DNA of 64,000 bases, taken from contig OZ024929.1 of the NCBI GenBank assembly GCA_964017235.1, positions 113,631,793 to 113,695,792 on the forward strand. The letters are read 5' to 3'. Below the pieces are notes generated by a model. It did not search any database. It saw only the letters and a list, made by a program, of their open reading frames with translations, and had not been told where the DNA came from. This stretch comes from Sabellastarte sp. h YS-2021. Its lineage: Eukaryota > Annelida > Polychaeta > Sabellida > Sabellidae. Positions 26,901-38,290 of the stretch are shown here, piece by piece. The position numbers were made by a program, and so were the translations under genes. How positions within the stretch are numbered: the first letter of the stretch is position 1; the number at the start of each line of letters is the position of its first letter.

Positions 26901-29045
26901 ACTACCACTGCATTGCCTTACAACTACACTGCCTGAATACACTACCACTGCATTGCCTTACAACTACACTAACTGAATATACTACCACTGCATTGCCTTA
27001 CAATTACACTAACTGAATATACTACCACTGCATTGCCTTACAACTACACTAACTGAATCTACTACCACTGCATTGCCTTACAATTACACTAACTGAATAC
27101 ACTACCACTGCATTGCCTTACAACTACACTAACTGAATCTACTACCACTGCATTGCCTTACAATTACACTAACTGAATATACTACCACTGCATTGCCTTA
27201 CAACTACACTAACTGGATACACTACCACTGCATTACCTTACAACTACACTGCCTGAATACACTACCACTGCATTGCCTTACAACTACATTAACTGAATAC
27301 ACTACCATTGCATTACCTTACAACTACACTGCCTGAATACACTACCACTGCATTGCCTTACAACTACATTAACTGAATACACTACCATTGCATTGCCTTA
27401 CAACTACATTAACTGAATACACTACCACTGTATTGCCTTACAACTACACTGACTGAATACACTCCCACTGCTTTGCCTTACACTACACTAACTGAATATA
27501 CTACCACTGCATTGCCTTACAACTACATTAACTGAATACACTACCATTGCATTGCCTTACAAGTACACTAACTGAATACACTACCACTGCATTGCCCTAC
27601 AAATACACTAACTGAATACACTACCACTGCATTGCCTTACAAATACACTAACTGAATATACTACCACTGCATTGCCTTACAACTACATTAACTGAATACA
27701 CTACCATTGCATTGCCTTACAAGTACACTAACTGAATACACTACCACTGCATTGCCTTACAACTACATTAACTGAATACACTACCATTGCATTGCCTTAC
27801 AACTACATTAACTGAATACACTACCACTACATTGCCTTACAACTACACTGACTGAATACACTACCACTGTATTGCCTTACAACTACACTGACTGAATACA
27901 CTCCCACTGCTTTGCCTTACAACTACACTAACTGAATATACTACCACTGCATTGCCTTACAACTACATTAACTGAATACACTACCACTGCATTGCCTTAC
28001 AACTACACTGACTGAATATACTACCACTGCACTGCCTTACAACTACATTAACTGAACACACTACCACTGCATTGCCTTACAACTACACAAACGAAGCACA
28101 CTACCACTGCATTGCCTTACATCTAAACTGCCTGAATACACTACCACTGCATTGCCTTACAACTAAACTGCCTGAATACACTACCACTGCATTGCCTTAC
28201 AACTACACTGACTGAATACACTACCACTGCATTGCCTTACAACTACACTAACTGAATACACTACCACTGCATTGCCTTACAACTACACTAACTGAACACA
28301 CTTACCACTGCATTGCCTTACAACTACACTTACTGAATACACTACCACTGCATTGCCTTACAACTACACTGACTGTATACACTACCATTACATTGCCTTA
28401 CAACTACACCAACGAAGCACACTACCACTGCATTGCCTTACAACTACACTGACTGAATACACTACCACTGCATTGCCTTACAGCTACACTGACTGAACAC
28501 ACTACCACTGCATTGCCTTACAGCTACACTGACTGAACACACTACCACTGCATTGCCTTACAACTACACTGACTGAATACACTACTACTGCATTGCCTTA
28601 CAGCTACACTGACTGAATACACTACCACTGCATTGCCTTACAACTACACTGACTGAATACACTACCACTGCATTGCCTTACAACTACACTGACTGAATAT
28701 ACTACCACTGCATTGCCTTACAACTACAATTACTGAACACACTACCACTGCATTGCCTTACAACTACACTGACTGAACACACTACCACTGCATTGCCTTA
28801 CAACTACACTGACTGAACACACTACCACTGCAATGCCTTAGAACTACACTGACTGAGCACATTACCACTGCATTGCCTTACAACTACACTAACTGAATAT
28901 ACTACCACTGCATTGCCTTACAACTACACTAACTGAATATACTACCACTGCATTGCCTTACAAGTACACTAACTGAATACACTACCACTGCATTGCCCTA
29001 CAAATACACTAACTGAATACACTACCACTGCATTGTCTCACAACT
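23993..29045. repeat. 40-bp minisatellite array, block 3
   Basis: About 126 copies of the 40-bp unit. A block of several hundred bases containing the 'accacacttaccac' variant is duplicated (about 24350-24990 and 25490-26100). Open frames here, such as 26613-26816, are translated repeat. Confidence 0.95.
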
Positions 29046-29505
29046 ACACTAAAGACACCAGTTTTACAGTTCCACTAAATCTACCTCTGTTGTGTTTGTT
29101 CAGTTTTGTTATTTAATAAAGTTGTAAACTACATTGATTCATAAATACACTCAAACAATAATTGTACAAATGCAAGGTTTTAAACTACAACCAATAAACT
29201 CAAACTGTGCCACTGCAATGGATTACAACAAAACTCAATGAACTATAATTGTACTTCCTTTTATACTCAATATACTACAACACTAATGGCCAACAACTAC
29301 ACACAAAGTCTCAGTGCATTTGTTTAAAGTCATGGTCACACTATAACTACAACTGCATTGCATCAGGACTTCACTCCAACTACTAGTGTGTTGTTACAAT
29401 GTAAACCATAAATAACCGAATAAATTTGTTTCATTACTAAACCAACCCAATAAAGCAAATTTATAAGTAAATGTTGAAAAAAAAAAGAGTTCATTTTCTC
29501 TAAAA
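29046..29505. other. unique flank left of the Maverick
   Basis: AT-rich single-copy sequence between the minisatellite and the transposon. No gene is seen. The undisturbed site would join this sequence to 52570 with one copy of GAAATG. Confidence 0.6.
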
Positions 29506-29511
29506 GAAATG
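29506..29511. other. target-site duplication, left copy (GAAATG)
   Basis: The six bases GAAATG directly precede the left TIR and are repeated exactly at 52564-52569 after the right TIR. Confidence 0.95.
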
Positions 29512-30800
29512 AGTAGTATATACCGAGTGTATATCGAGTCGAGTTTCCCATCAATCATGTCACTTTTTGACAGCTGTGCAGCTGCCTGGGGCAGATGGTA
29601 GATGGATGGCTAGGTAGGGCAGGGTCGATACTAGCTCTATACAGGTGATTGGGCTCTATACAGGTTCTTGAGACTGGCTCAATGGGGACTTTTGTTTTAC
29701 TTTGATAGTTTATAGCTATTACTCAGCTGAATCATCACACAGCTGTGCTTTTTTAATGGGTGCAGCTCTTTGTCTGATTTTTTTTTTTAATGGGTTAGCA
29801 CAGCTGTGTTTAATGGGGCTTTGTCTGCTAGCTCCAAGCTTTGTTTTAATGTGGCTTTGTCTGCTAGATCTCGTGGCATTGTCAAATCAGCTGTGTTTTA
29901 ATGGGGGTTATGTCTGCTTAATGGCAGTGTGTGCTTTTTAATGGGCAAGCTCTTTGTCTGATTTTAATGGGGGAATAGCACAGCTGTGTTTAATGGGGCT
30001 TTGTCTGCTAGCCCCAGCTTTGTTTTAATGGGGGCTTTGTCTGCTAGATCTCGTGGCAGGGTTAGAACTGTTTTAATGGAACCTTTATCTGCTACAAATG
30101 TTTAATGGGGCTTTGTCTGCTAGCCAAATTTTTAATGGGGCTTTGTCTGCTGGCCATGCTTTGTTTAATGGCTAGCACAGCTGTGTTTAATGGGGCTTTG
30201 TCTGCTAGCCAATCTTTGTAAATGGGGCTTTGTCTGCTACCCATACTAGTTCACAGCTGTGGTTTTTTGAATGGAACTTTAATGGGGCTTTGTCTGCTGG
30301 CCATGCTTTGTTGTTTAATGGCTAGCACAGCTGTTTTTAATGGGGCTTTGTCTGCTAGGCCAAGCTTTGTTTTAATGGGGATTTGCTAGCCAAATTTTTT
30401 AATGGGGCTTTATCTTCTAGCCTACTGCATGATATTACTACTGAAAACTGAATCATCTAATAGCCCTTTTTTCTGCTGATGGGGGCTTTGTCTGCTAGCC
30501 CATACTAGTTCACAGCTGTGGTTTTTTTAATGGAACATTAATGGGGCTTTGTCTGCTTAATGGGACTTGTTTTAATGGGCTAGAACTGTTGAACTGTTTT
30601 AATGAGACCTTTGTCTGCTGCAAATGGTTAATGGGGCTTTGTCTGCTACCCATTTTTTAATGGGGCTTTGTCTTCTAGCCTACTGCATCATATTTCTACT
30701 GAAAACTGAATCATCGCACAGCTGTGTTGTTTAATGGGTCTTTTTCTGCTAGAACTCTTGTAATGGGGCTCTGTCTGCTAACCATTTAATGGGGGTTTTG
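29512..30800 (+). repeat. left terminal inverted repeat of the Maverick
   Basis: The outer 370 bp or so is nearly identical to the inverse of the right end. Further in, it is built of an imperfect repeat, TTAATGGGGCTTTGTCTGCT(AGCC), mixed with CACAGCTGTG motifs. The left arm has about 245 bp of extra repeat units (about 29881-30125) and a longer inner section than the right arm. Open frames such as 29702-29941 are translated repeat. Confidence 0.9.
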
Positions 30801-30895
30801 TATGCTACCCTACTGGAACAATATCACTTGTGAAAAAATGAATTATCGAAGCTATATTTGATTTATCACACAATGTATGCTAGTTACATTAGAGC

Positions 30896-31050
30896 TCTGT
30901 TGAAAATCCCATTCCCAATTAAAATTAACGGGAAATTTCGAACCTCAGAGTAAGCACACGAACGCAATATCTCGCCTCATATACAGTCGCAGTTTAATCT
31001 CATACTTTCATATACACTTTTGATTAGGGTTAGGGCTTTGGGGTTAACTA
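30896..31050 (+). repeat. Maverick-specific repeat, long form (left)
   Basis: The 60-bp core runs from CTGTTGAAAATC through AATTAAAATTAACGGG and GAAATTTCGAAC to GTAAGC. It is followed by about 90 bp ending TTAGGGTTAGGGCTTTGGGG. The same composite lies inverted just inside the right TIR (51345-51562) and inside an intron (37550-37735), so it extends the inverted-repeat symmetry of the element. Confidence 0.8.
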
Positions 31051-31111
31051 ATAATCAGTGAATCCTGTCTTTTTCTTTGGAAAACTGCTGAATACTAGAA
31101 TTTTAACAGTC

Positions 31112-31119
31112 TATATAAA
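31112..31119 (+). promoter_or_regulatory. TATA box of the BIR gene
   Basis: TATATAAA lies 75 bp before the ATG at 31187 with no ATG in between, which favours that ATG over earlier non-ATG starts in the same frame. Confidence 0.65.
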
Positions 31120-31186
31120 CGCAAAAATTCAACTTATAAACTTAATTGGTTTTCCAACTATCAAGCTAACAGCATCTTCTAGCAAC

Positions 31187-31720
31187 ATGTTTTCTAATAC
31201 TGCATCCAACATAACTGATAGGGATAGTGAGATAGTTCATCCAGCAAGTAAACCAGTGGAAGACCAGACTGATGCTAGGTCATCTTATCTACAGTCTGCC
31301 TCTACTCAATCTGCAGCCTCGGTTGGAGGCTTTTCATTGAATTCTTCAGCTAGATATAACTCCAATCCAAGAATTCAACCACCCTGTGGTAACTCTGCTG
31401 GGTTACATTTATGTCATAAACCCACACCCTATGTGGGAAGATGGATATTTAAGGTTCCTGATTATTCTGGATATGATGAGAGATATGCTACATTTAGAAC
31501 ATGGCCGAAGTCTCACCCCATTCGCCCAGATGCCCTAACTCGTGCTGGTTTCCTCTATACAGGGGAGGGGGATAAGGTTACCTGCCCCTGGTGTAAAATA
31601 TCTCTTATTGAATGGGAGACATATGATGTACCAATGGACGAACATAAGAGGCATGCACCCACCTGTGAATTTGTGAAAATGATAATGCCCAAAAATAGTT
31701 TTTTCTCTCCTACCTCCTGA
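31187..31720 (+). CDS. BIR-domain (IAP-like) protein
   Basis: A 177-residue protein with one baculoviral IAP repeat in its C-terminal half. The BIR pattern is clear: an R..TF..WP start (TFRTWP), then AGFLYTGEGDKVTCPWC, WETYDVPMDEH and the closing RHAPTC, which supplies the Cys2-His-Cys zinc ligands. BIR proteins bind caspases or other IAP-binding-motif proteins and can block apoptosis; that role here is inferred. The N-terminal 80 residues are Ser/Asn-rich and look disordered. No RING follows in this frame, but a separate RING gene lies 1.5 kb downstream. The frame is open upstream to about 31058 without an ATG, so an upstream exon cannot be excluded. This is a cargo gene, not part of the Polinton core. 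Confidence 0.88.
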   Translation: MFSNTASNITDRDSEIVHPASKPVEDQTDARSSYLQSASTQSAASVGGFSLNSSARYNSNPRIQPPCGNSAGLHLCHKPTPYVGRWIFKVPDYSGYDERYATFRTWPKSHPIRPDALTRAGFLYTGEGDKVTCPWCKISLIEWETYDVPMDEHKRHAPTCEFVKMIMPKNSFFSPTS

Positions 31721-31764
31721 AGATAAAGAGACATTAAAATTATTGAATGAATTGAATAGTTACG

Positions 31765-31930
31765 AGATGCTACCTTACACAGATGGAAGAAAGACACCTG
31801 TGAATTTTAGAAGAATACTCTACCTAAGACAGATGGAAGACAGTCAGCTGTGAATTTTACAAAAATACTCTACCTAAGACAGATGGAAGACAGACACCTG
31901 TGACTTTAGAACAGTACTCTACCAATGATA
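31765..31930. repeat. about 60-bp direct repeat, three copies, after the BIR gene
   Basis: 'ACAGATGGAAGA' and 'CACCTGTGAATTTTAG' phrases recur at about 60-bp spacing in the 3' region. A likely AATAAA polyadenylation signal for the BIR gene lies at about 32102. Confidence 0.75.
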
Positions 31931-32289
31931 AATCTTCATTATGTTCTAAAATCCAAGTAGATGAAAACTTATTTATAAATTCTAGTTAGACACAGATGTA
32001 AAGGATGGGCAGATGTCTGTCTGATATACTAACCTTTTTGTCACTTTAACTTTACAATTATTAAGTAATAAACTTGTCTGTTTTATCTGCATTTAATTAT
32101 CAATAAAATCTGTTTTTAATTACTATTGTAGTTTCTGTGTTCCCTTTAATGATCAGTTATACTAGTCTGTTTTAAGTCTCCTCACACAAAACCTTTGCTG
32201 AGTAAGTAATTTTTCCTACACAAAGCTTTTGCTGAGTAAGTGATCCTATATGCTGAATCTTGATATATTCTCCCCCTCACCTCAAAGTC

Positions 32290-32297
32290 TATAAAAA
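32290..32297 (+). promoter_or_regulatory. TATA box of the PC4-like gene
   Basis: TATAAAAA lies 91 bp before the ATG at 32381; no ATG intervenes. Confidence 0.65.
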
Positions 32298-32380
32298 GCC
32301 ACCCTCTCGCTCTAACCCTTACACATCATCTGAAGCTGTAATCTAGGAATTAAAAAATAGGACAAAATCATTCACTGAAT

Positions 32381-33070
32381 ATGGCAGAGGCTCAAGTTTT
32401 AGGGAAACCTGCTCTGAAGAAGAATAAGAAAGATCTATCTCTACAGATTAAAAATAAGAAGAAAGATCATCTTATAGAACCTCAAAGCCATGGGGCGATG
32501 TCCGCAATGAACTATTCAGAGGCATCTCTATCTGTCACCTATAGAAGAACCTTTCATCTAGGCTCCAAGAAGTATGTGGTGTTTCATGGTGAAACTGGTC
32601 AAGTGCAGACTATTCATTTAAAGGAATGGGATGGTCAGAATGTCACCAACCCAGGGATCAAGATCAATATCTCGAAATTGGTTGTATTAGTTCATTTTTC
32701 TGAACTAATTAACCATGCACTGCAGGCTATTCTTAAAGGAGACAAAGGAATAGAGAAGAAAGTACATATAGGTGGCTCCTACTATGTAGCCTGTAATAGT
32801 CCCTATAAATCTGTAGGTATCAGGAAATGGAAGACCAATGCCAAGGGAGACTTGTTTCCCACCACTGAAGGGCTATCCTGCAAACCCAAAGAATGGGAAG
32901 AATTTTTGAAAGTATGTAACCAGATGTATAGCGAACGTATGGAAATATATACATATGTTCCATGTTTAATTCAACCTGATCAACCTAACCATGCAAAATT
33001 GACATGTGAGGAATGTTCGCATTTAGATGAATCAGCCAAAGGGGAGGTAGACGTGGAAATACCCCTTTAA
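32381..33070 (+). CDS. protein with two PC4-like domains (putative ssDNA-binding/transcription cofactor)
   Basis: A 229-residue protein. After a lysine-rich N-terminus (about 1-35) come two segments that each read like the PC4/Sub1 fold. The first is about residues 57-115 (FHLGSKKYV, then IHLKEW, then GIKINISK). The second is about 125-185 (VHIGGSYYVA, then VGIRKW, then PTTEGLSCKPKEWEEFLK). In known PC4 proteins this fold binds single-stranded DNA and assists RNA polymerase II transcription; a role in viral-type transcription or replication here is inference. The C-terminus has a CEECSHL motif and an acidic tail. The gene has its own TATA box, lies between the BIR and RING genes, and shows no intron. 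The assignment rests on pattern recognition, not a profile search. Confidence 0.6.
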   Translation: MAEAQVLGKPALKKNKKDLSLQIKNKKKDHLIEPQSHGAMSAMNYSEASLSVTYRRTFHLGSKKYVVFHGETGQVQTIHLKEWDGQNVTNPGIKINISKLVVLVHFSELINHALQAILKGDKGIEKKVHIGGSYYVACNSPYKSVGIRKWKTNAKGDLFPTTEGLSCKPKEWEEFLKVCNQMYSERMEIYTYVPCLIQPDQPNHAKLTCEECSHLDESAKGEVDVEIPL

Positions 33071-33153
33071 TTATTCAGGGACAAATTGACATTAAATCAC
33101 TTTTTTATTTTTAATTATCAGATAATGGCAACAGCTTTCAACCCAAAATTTCA

Positions 33154-33162
33154 CTATAAAAC
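33154..33162 (+). promoter_or_regulatory. TATA box of the RING gene
   Basis: CTATAAAAC lies about 78 bp before the ATG at 33232, with no ATG between. Confidence 0.6.
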
Positions 33163-33231
33163 CCCGCATCAAACCCATTCTGGGCCCCAGAATTTTACTG
33201 AATCAAAATAGGCTGTTCAATTAATCTCAAA

Positions 33232-35005
33232 ATGGATAACTTTGTACAAATTGGCAGAAGAATTGATCTCTTTCGACCCAATCATCTGATTTCCAATATG
33301 ATAACCATTTGTGAACTACTGATGCTGATTGACAATGGACACTACCAGCAGGCGATGGTTTGTTACATCCTGCTCAACGACATTCTACCGGCCTTTATTG
33401 TGTAAGTACCAAATATTTATTTGTTTTAATTTTTTACATAAAATTTTAGAGAGGACTTATTCCAATGTAACGAGGTGGAGCTGTGAGGCTATTGTAGAAC
33501 TAGCTTTGTATAGACCCCCTCCTGAGCGTAACACCATTCATTCAAGTAAGAATTTTAATGAAATGTTAATAAATGTCAATAAATTATCTTCTCTCATGAC
33601 AGCTATAATAAAAAAACCAACTGGGTGAAATTTAGGGTCTAGTTAGATAAATCTCCTAAATTTGATGTATTTCCTTATTCTTTAAACTATCTCAATTAAT
33701 TTTTATTTTTTATATTAATGAAGCTTTTTGGTTAAAACATCTGTAATTTTTCATTGAGAGATAATATACGAAAAGGGTTTCTCTACCCTCAATATGCAAA
33801 TTGTCAATGTTAATTTTAATTGAGAATGGAGATTTTCAACATTATTCCTCTGATATACTTGCTCTCACAGCATCCACAGAGATTGAGAAGGCATAAGCTC
33901 ATTAATATGTATGTCAAGCTGCTTACCTTCGGGTTCGAAATTTCCCGTTAATTTTAATTGGGAATGGAGATTTTCAACAGTATTCCTCATACTTGAGTAT
34001 ACTTGCTCACAACATCCAGAGAGGTTGAGAAGAATTAAGCTCATTAATATGTATGTCAGGGTGCTTACCTTCGGGTTCGAAATTTCCTGTTAATTCTAAT
34101 TGGGAATGGACATTTTCAACAGAGAATCATAGCTCTGCAATACTGCAGTATTCTGACAAACAATCGGAGGCATTTCCCTAGGGTGAGGACTGTTGATAAT
34201 CTCCAATCACAATAAGCAATAACGTGAAATTCGAACTCCCAGGTATGCACAGGAACACAATTTCTTTTTCTCAACCCAATTTTGTATTGACTAATCTCTG
34301 CTATTTAGTCAAATAACTAAAATTTCTCTAATTTTTATATTTTTCAGCCGGAAATATCCAGATTTCGTTCAATTTGTGAGCCAATTCCTAGAAAAAGCTG
34401 AATGTGCTATCTGTAAAGACGCCTTAGATCAGGCAGACATCATACTGACCAACCCATGTGGACACTTGCTCTGTGTGGAGTGTTCTTGTCAGTTATCAAG
34501 GATGTGGCAGGATGGGGCTGAGGCTGAACTGAGGTGTCCCATATGTAGGACCATACTTTTAGAACACAAATTTACAAAGGCCTACTCTATCCGCAGTTCA
34601 AAAATGAGCACTACCTCACTATTTACATGGGTCCCCACTTCCATGTACATGAATACCAGTTATGACCAATTGCTGATCGAGGCTCTAACTAATAGAGACC
34701 TCGAGATGGCTTTTGGGTGCGCCTTTTTTCTAGGCAAAAGCCCAGAAGATGTGGAAACTATGATAGCTCCTCAGTGGGCTACATATTACCAGCAACGAGC
34801 CAACAACTTAACATGCGCCTGCTGCAAAATAGACCTACCATTAACAAGGGCTTTTATGAGCTCTTGTTATCACTTTTATTGTACAACATGCTCAGCACTA
34901 ATATCCGGTAATTTAGCACATCATCCGAGTAGGTGTTTAGAGTGTAACACCCAATGGCATGTTGACCCTAGTGGTTGCAGCATGTTGCGTCCTACAAACA
35001 CCTAG
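33232..35005 (+). CDS. two-exon protein with two RING-type zinc modules
   Basis: Exon 1 is 33232-33401, the donor GTAAGT is at 33402, the acceptor TTTTTCAG ends at 34347, and exon 2 is 34348-35005. The junction is phase 2 and keeps one frame of 275 residues. Without splicing, exon 2 has no ATG near its start. Exon 1 and the start of exon 2 encode an all-helical region of unknown fold. A C3HC4-type RING follows: CAIC, then PCGHLLCVEC, then CPIC (about residues 76-127). A second, shorter zinc module lies near the C-terminus: CACC, then CYHFYCTTC, then CLEC. RING proteins are usually E3 ubiquitin ligases, and IAPs often combine BIR and RING. Here the two are separate neighbouring genes. The intron holds three tandem copies of the Maverick-specific repeat. 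Confidence 0.82.
33402..34347 (+). other. intron of the RING gene, containing three tandem repeat copies
   Basis: GTAAGT...TTTTTCAG boundaries. Copies of the 60-bp repeat, antisense to the gene, lie at 33806-33841 (partial), 33921-33980 and 34062-34122, spaced by about 142 bp, with 'cattaatatgtatgtca' between them. The open frame at 33329-33628 crosses the donor and is not thought to be real. Confidence 0.8.
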
Positions 35006-36811
35006 TGGTCTACAATCTCAAAATTTTTTTTTAAAAAAAATTTTTTTATTTCTAAATTTGGTCTGAATGAATGGGGTGCCTCCTCAGTCTTCATCCTTTT
35101 TCTCCTGTCATATCCCTAAAAATTGACTAGGTTACATTCTGCACAGAGCCAATCAAGCCATATGTCATCAATAACAGAAGGATACCCAGAATAAATCTGA
35201 GCAACTGTCATCATCAACAGCATGAAACCATTGGGATAATTAATAAGACAAGGAGCTCGGCATATATCAAAATGATAGAGGGACTGAGATATCACTTAGA
35301 CAATCTTATAGAATTTTTATAAAACCAGCTGAATGTGTAATAGAGGGAATAAAAAACTTTGAAAAAAGGTAAATGTCAAAAAAAAATCTCTGTAATTATA
35401 ATTTGCAAGAGTTTGAATAATCTGAAGTTTTTTTAAATCATTTAATATTTGGAAGCTAATGTAAATATTTTTCACTTAGTATATGATTATTCCTGTAGAT
35501 CCTTAGTAATTTATATTATTTTGTCATATGTCTTTAATCTACTAAAAAACAATGATCTTGTTAAGAAATGATTTTATTATAATAACTGAATACATGAAGG
35601 TTTCAGATGCTTTTTTGACTAAGGTAGCACTTCCTCATAATTTATATGCATCCTTAAGTCAATATTTAAACAAGTCTGCATGACACGCCTTTTGTGTGGT
35701 GACTGTACAATCAAGCTGATTTATGGTTTTTACTCTGTATGAGATCTTCTGTGTAATCAGAAGAACGCTCTGTACAGTCATCTCTCAAAAGAATTGTTCA
35801 GCGTGCAAGGTCATAATTTATCTTGTTAAAGGAGGTGTCTTAACCTATTTTTATTTTAATAAAATAAACCATTTCAAAAGAATTTCGACAATATGAGCTC
35901 ATCATATGTCTCCATTTACAAAGTACTGGTATTTATTTAGCTTTTTCTTTGCAATCAATCAGCGACACCAGTCATTGCAATGGAGAAGTCTGCTCTGCTT
36001 TTTTGTAAATGTTAACATAATAAATTGGATGTATGACCAGTCTATTTTTCTCAAAAGATTTTTAAAAAAATATTTTTCTGTTACACCTTCAATTCCATTC
36101 AATGTGACTGGTTTTTTACTTTTCACTGTGTGACGCTGAATTTTTAAATTTTTTTAAAGTCATTCTATGTAGAATCCTCTGTTAAAGATATCATTAATAT
36201 GCTCTACGCCATGATACCTGTATAGGATTTTTTATTGAAATTCTTATGTATATATTGTTTGAAAGGGTTATATGGTTATTTGACAATAAAAGATGGAAAA
36301 TTATCACATATATTATTCTTTATGAACTATTCTCACAAGAAAATTACATATATGTATATATCAGAGAGACATAATAATAATCAAAGGATGATAATTGGTA
36401 CAATTAAAAAGAATTAAATATATAATATTCTTCCAAAAAAATTCTCTGAAGAGATATGTCTGACTAAATTGTCAGAGATGATATGAAATTAAAAAAGATA
36501 AATTAGAATAAAATTTAAAGAAACACCTCTCTCTCTATCTATACCTCTTTCATTTACTAAGTCATATCAATTTACAGTGTAACTAATCTATAACCATTCA
36601 CATGTCATTTAAATATTATAAAACCACTCTAAAAGAAATGTTCAAGTAAAAATATCTGACTTCAAAAGATATAAAATTACATAATAATATATAATATTTT
36701 TTCTGCAAAGATCTCTCTGAATTACAGATCAAGAAATCACGTCAAATTAAAGTATCTGGACAAGTCCTTAACTATAAAATACAATACAATACAAAATGTC
36801 TGTCTATAATT
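35006..36811. other. AT-rich gap between the left cargo genes and the membrane-protein genes
   Basis: Very AT-rich sequence, with a T8A8T7-like run at about 35025-35050. Short open frames at 35906-36133 and 36235-36417 have AT-driven composition and no domain, TATA box or family resemblance. I see no gene. It separates the plus-strand cargo genes from the minus-strand pair that converges on it. Confidence 0.5.
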
Positions 36812-38243
36812 TTACTTTTTTAATATAAAGACTTTCTTGTATCTTCGACCAGATCTGGTCTCGATGAAACTGGTTTCTTGCAGATCAGAAACCTGGTCAG
36901 ATTCATTTGATACATCTACAGATCTCAGGACTGAGAGATCATCCATTTCTATCTCAAAATCTGTAGACTTAGTGTCAGATACCTGAGTGGCCTTATCAAG
37001 AACCTCAACGATACTTGAAGATAGATCTGTAGTAATTATCCTCTCCTCCCCTATATTTTCAAATATTTTCCTAGCATCAGTCTGTATCCGATCATTCCAG
37101 GTATCACCGGATACTGAGGACTCAGGATAGGTGGAACTTAATTCATCTGATGAAAATTTCAGATTAACAAATCTTTCCTTAGGACAGGTAGATTCAACAG
37201 CTGTGCTATCAGTCTCAGCCATGTGAGATTCATTTCCCTCATCACTCCCTAGACAGTCAAATATTCTATCCAATAGTATGAACAACAACCTGTCTTTGAA
37301 GCGACGAATGATGAAAACTGCGACCCCACCCAGAAATCCTAGAATAGGAATGACTAGAAGTCCATACAAATCATCGTCATCATCATCATCATCAATATCT
37401 AAATCATCAGCATCATCGTAATTGTCATAGTCCTGGTCAGTTTCTTTATGATCTGATGTCTGATCTAAAACACAAAACCAGGAAAATATTATATGAACTG
37501 GCTATTACACCCTGTGCTTCAAATATTATGATTATATTTGATGAATTTTCATCTCTAACCCCAAAGCCCTAACCCTAATATGCATATCACTAGAGAGATA
37601 CCATAGAGAGCATTGGTCACTCGAATTGCTTTCATAAAATGTGACTGAAAATCTTCAGAGATATTGCTTTCGTGTGCTTACTCTGACGTTCGAAATTTCC
37701 CGTTAATTTTAATTGGGAATGGAGATTTTCAACAGGGCTGCGCATTGCTAATAAAATAACTGGCTGATAAATGTAATTCCTCTCCAAAATAACTAGTGCA
37801 TAATATCAAAGGCCTAAGGTGATATATAATTATATATCCATATTTACATATACCTGGAGACATTAAACCTCCCAAAACGTCCCAAAAATAAGACCAAATA
37901 TATCGTATCACTTACCCGAGTTACATCCAATGACAGTGACTATGCTATCTGAGTATTCACATTCCCCCTCACAGTTCCAGTATAGGATTCTGAGCTTAGC
38001 ATAATTCTTAAGAATAGTTCTAAGGGGTAAGATGATCTTTCCAATGTAACATTTCTCGTATATCAAAACGTCTAGGTCATAATCACCACATTTTTCACCG
38101 TAATTTTCAAAGTCCTGCATCGACCTCAAGCCCACAATATGCAATGTGCCTGTCTCCTCGTGGAAATTACACTCCACATGATAACAGTTTGTAGTTGTTG
38201 TAAGAAAACAAACAAAAATCAAAATAAAACTGAAATACGCCAT
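36812..38243 (-). CDS. two-exon type I membrane protein with LRR-like ectodomain (gene 2)
   Basis: Minus strand. Exon 1 is 38243-37916 (donor GTAAGT at 37915), the acceptor TTTTAG ends at 37465, and exon 2 is 37464-36812. The intron is phase 1 and the frame stays open for 326 residues. Exon 1 encodes a signal peptide (MAYFSFILIFVCFLTTTTNC) and a short Cys-containing ectodomain with a leucine-rich-repeat-like stretch (AKLRILYWNC). Exon 2 starts with a strongly acidic stalk containing an Asp run, then one membrane segment (LLVIPILGFLGGVAVFII), a basic stop-transfer (RRFKDR) and a cytoplasmic tail of about 190 residues rich in Ser, Thr, Asp and Glu. It shares its architecture with gene 1 upstream. 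I do not know its function. Virion or cell-surface glycoprotein and decoy receptor are both conceivable. Confidence 0.75.
37465..37915 (-). other. intron of membrane-protein gene 2
   Basis: It contains the long form of the Maverick-specific repeat (about 37550-37735), including CCCTAACCCTAAT and the 60-bp core at 37674-37735, here in the gene's sense orientation. Confidence 0.75.
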
Positions 38244-38290
38244 CCTTCCGTAAAATATAAACAGAAATATATGATTTCAAGGCGTCAAAA

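Noticed and set aside
12830..29045. Regularly spaced 40-bp repeats that could suggest a CRISPR array
   Set aside because: There are no unique spacers: the whole 40-bp unit repeats head to tail. The context is eukaryotic.
29702..29941. Hydrophobic 79-codon frame in the left TIR
   Set aside because: It translates the TTAATGGGG subrepeat; hydrophobicity follows from the repeat.
31027..31048. Telomeric repeat (TTAGGGTTAGGG) as a chromosome end
   Set aside because: Only two units, present three times inside the transposon, with long sequence on both sides.
33329..33628. 99-codon frame overlapping RING exon 1
   Set aside because: It is in another frame from the exon and reads through the GTAAGT donor at 33402; the spliced model explains the region better.
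34717..34911. Second open frame inside RING exon 2
   Set aside because: Out of frame with the zinc motifs and fully contained in the exon.
35906..36133. 75-codon frame in the AT-rich gap
   Set aside because: Phe/Ile/Lys-rich composition expected from AT-rich DNA; no TATA box or homologous pattern.
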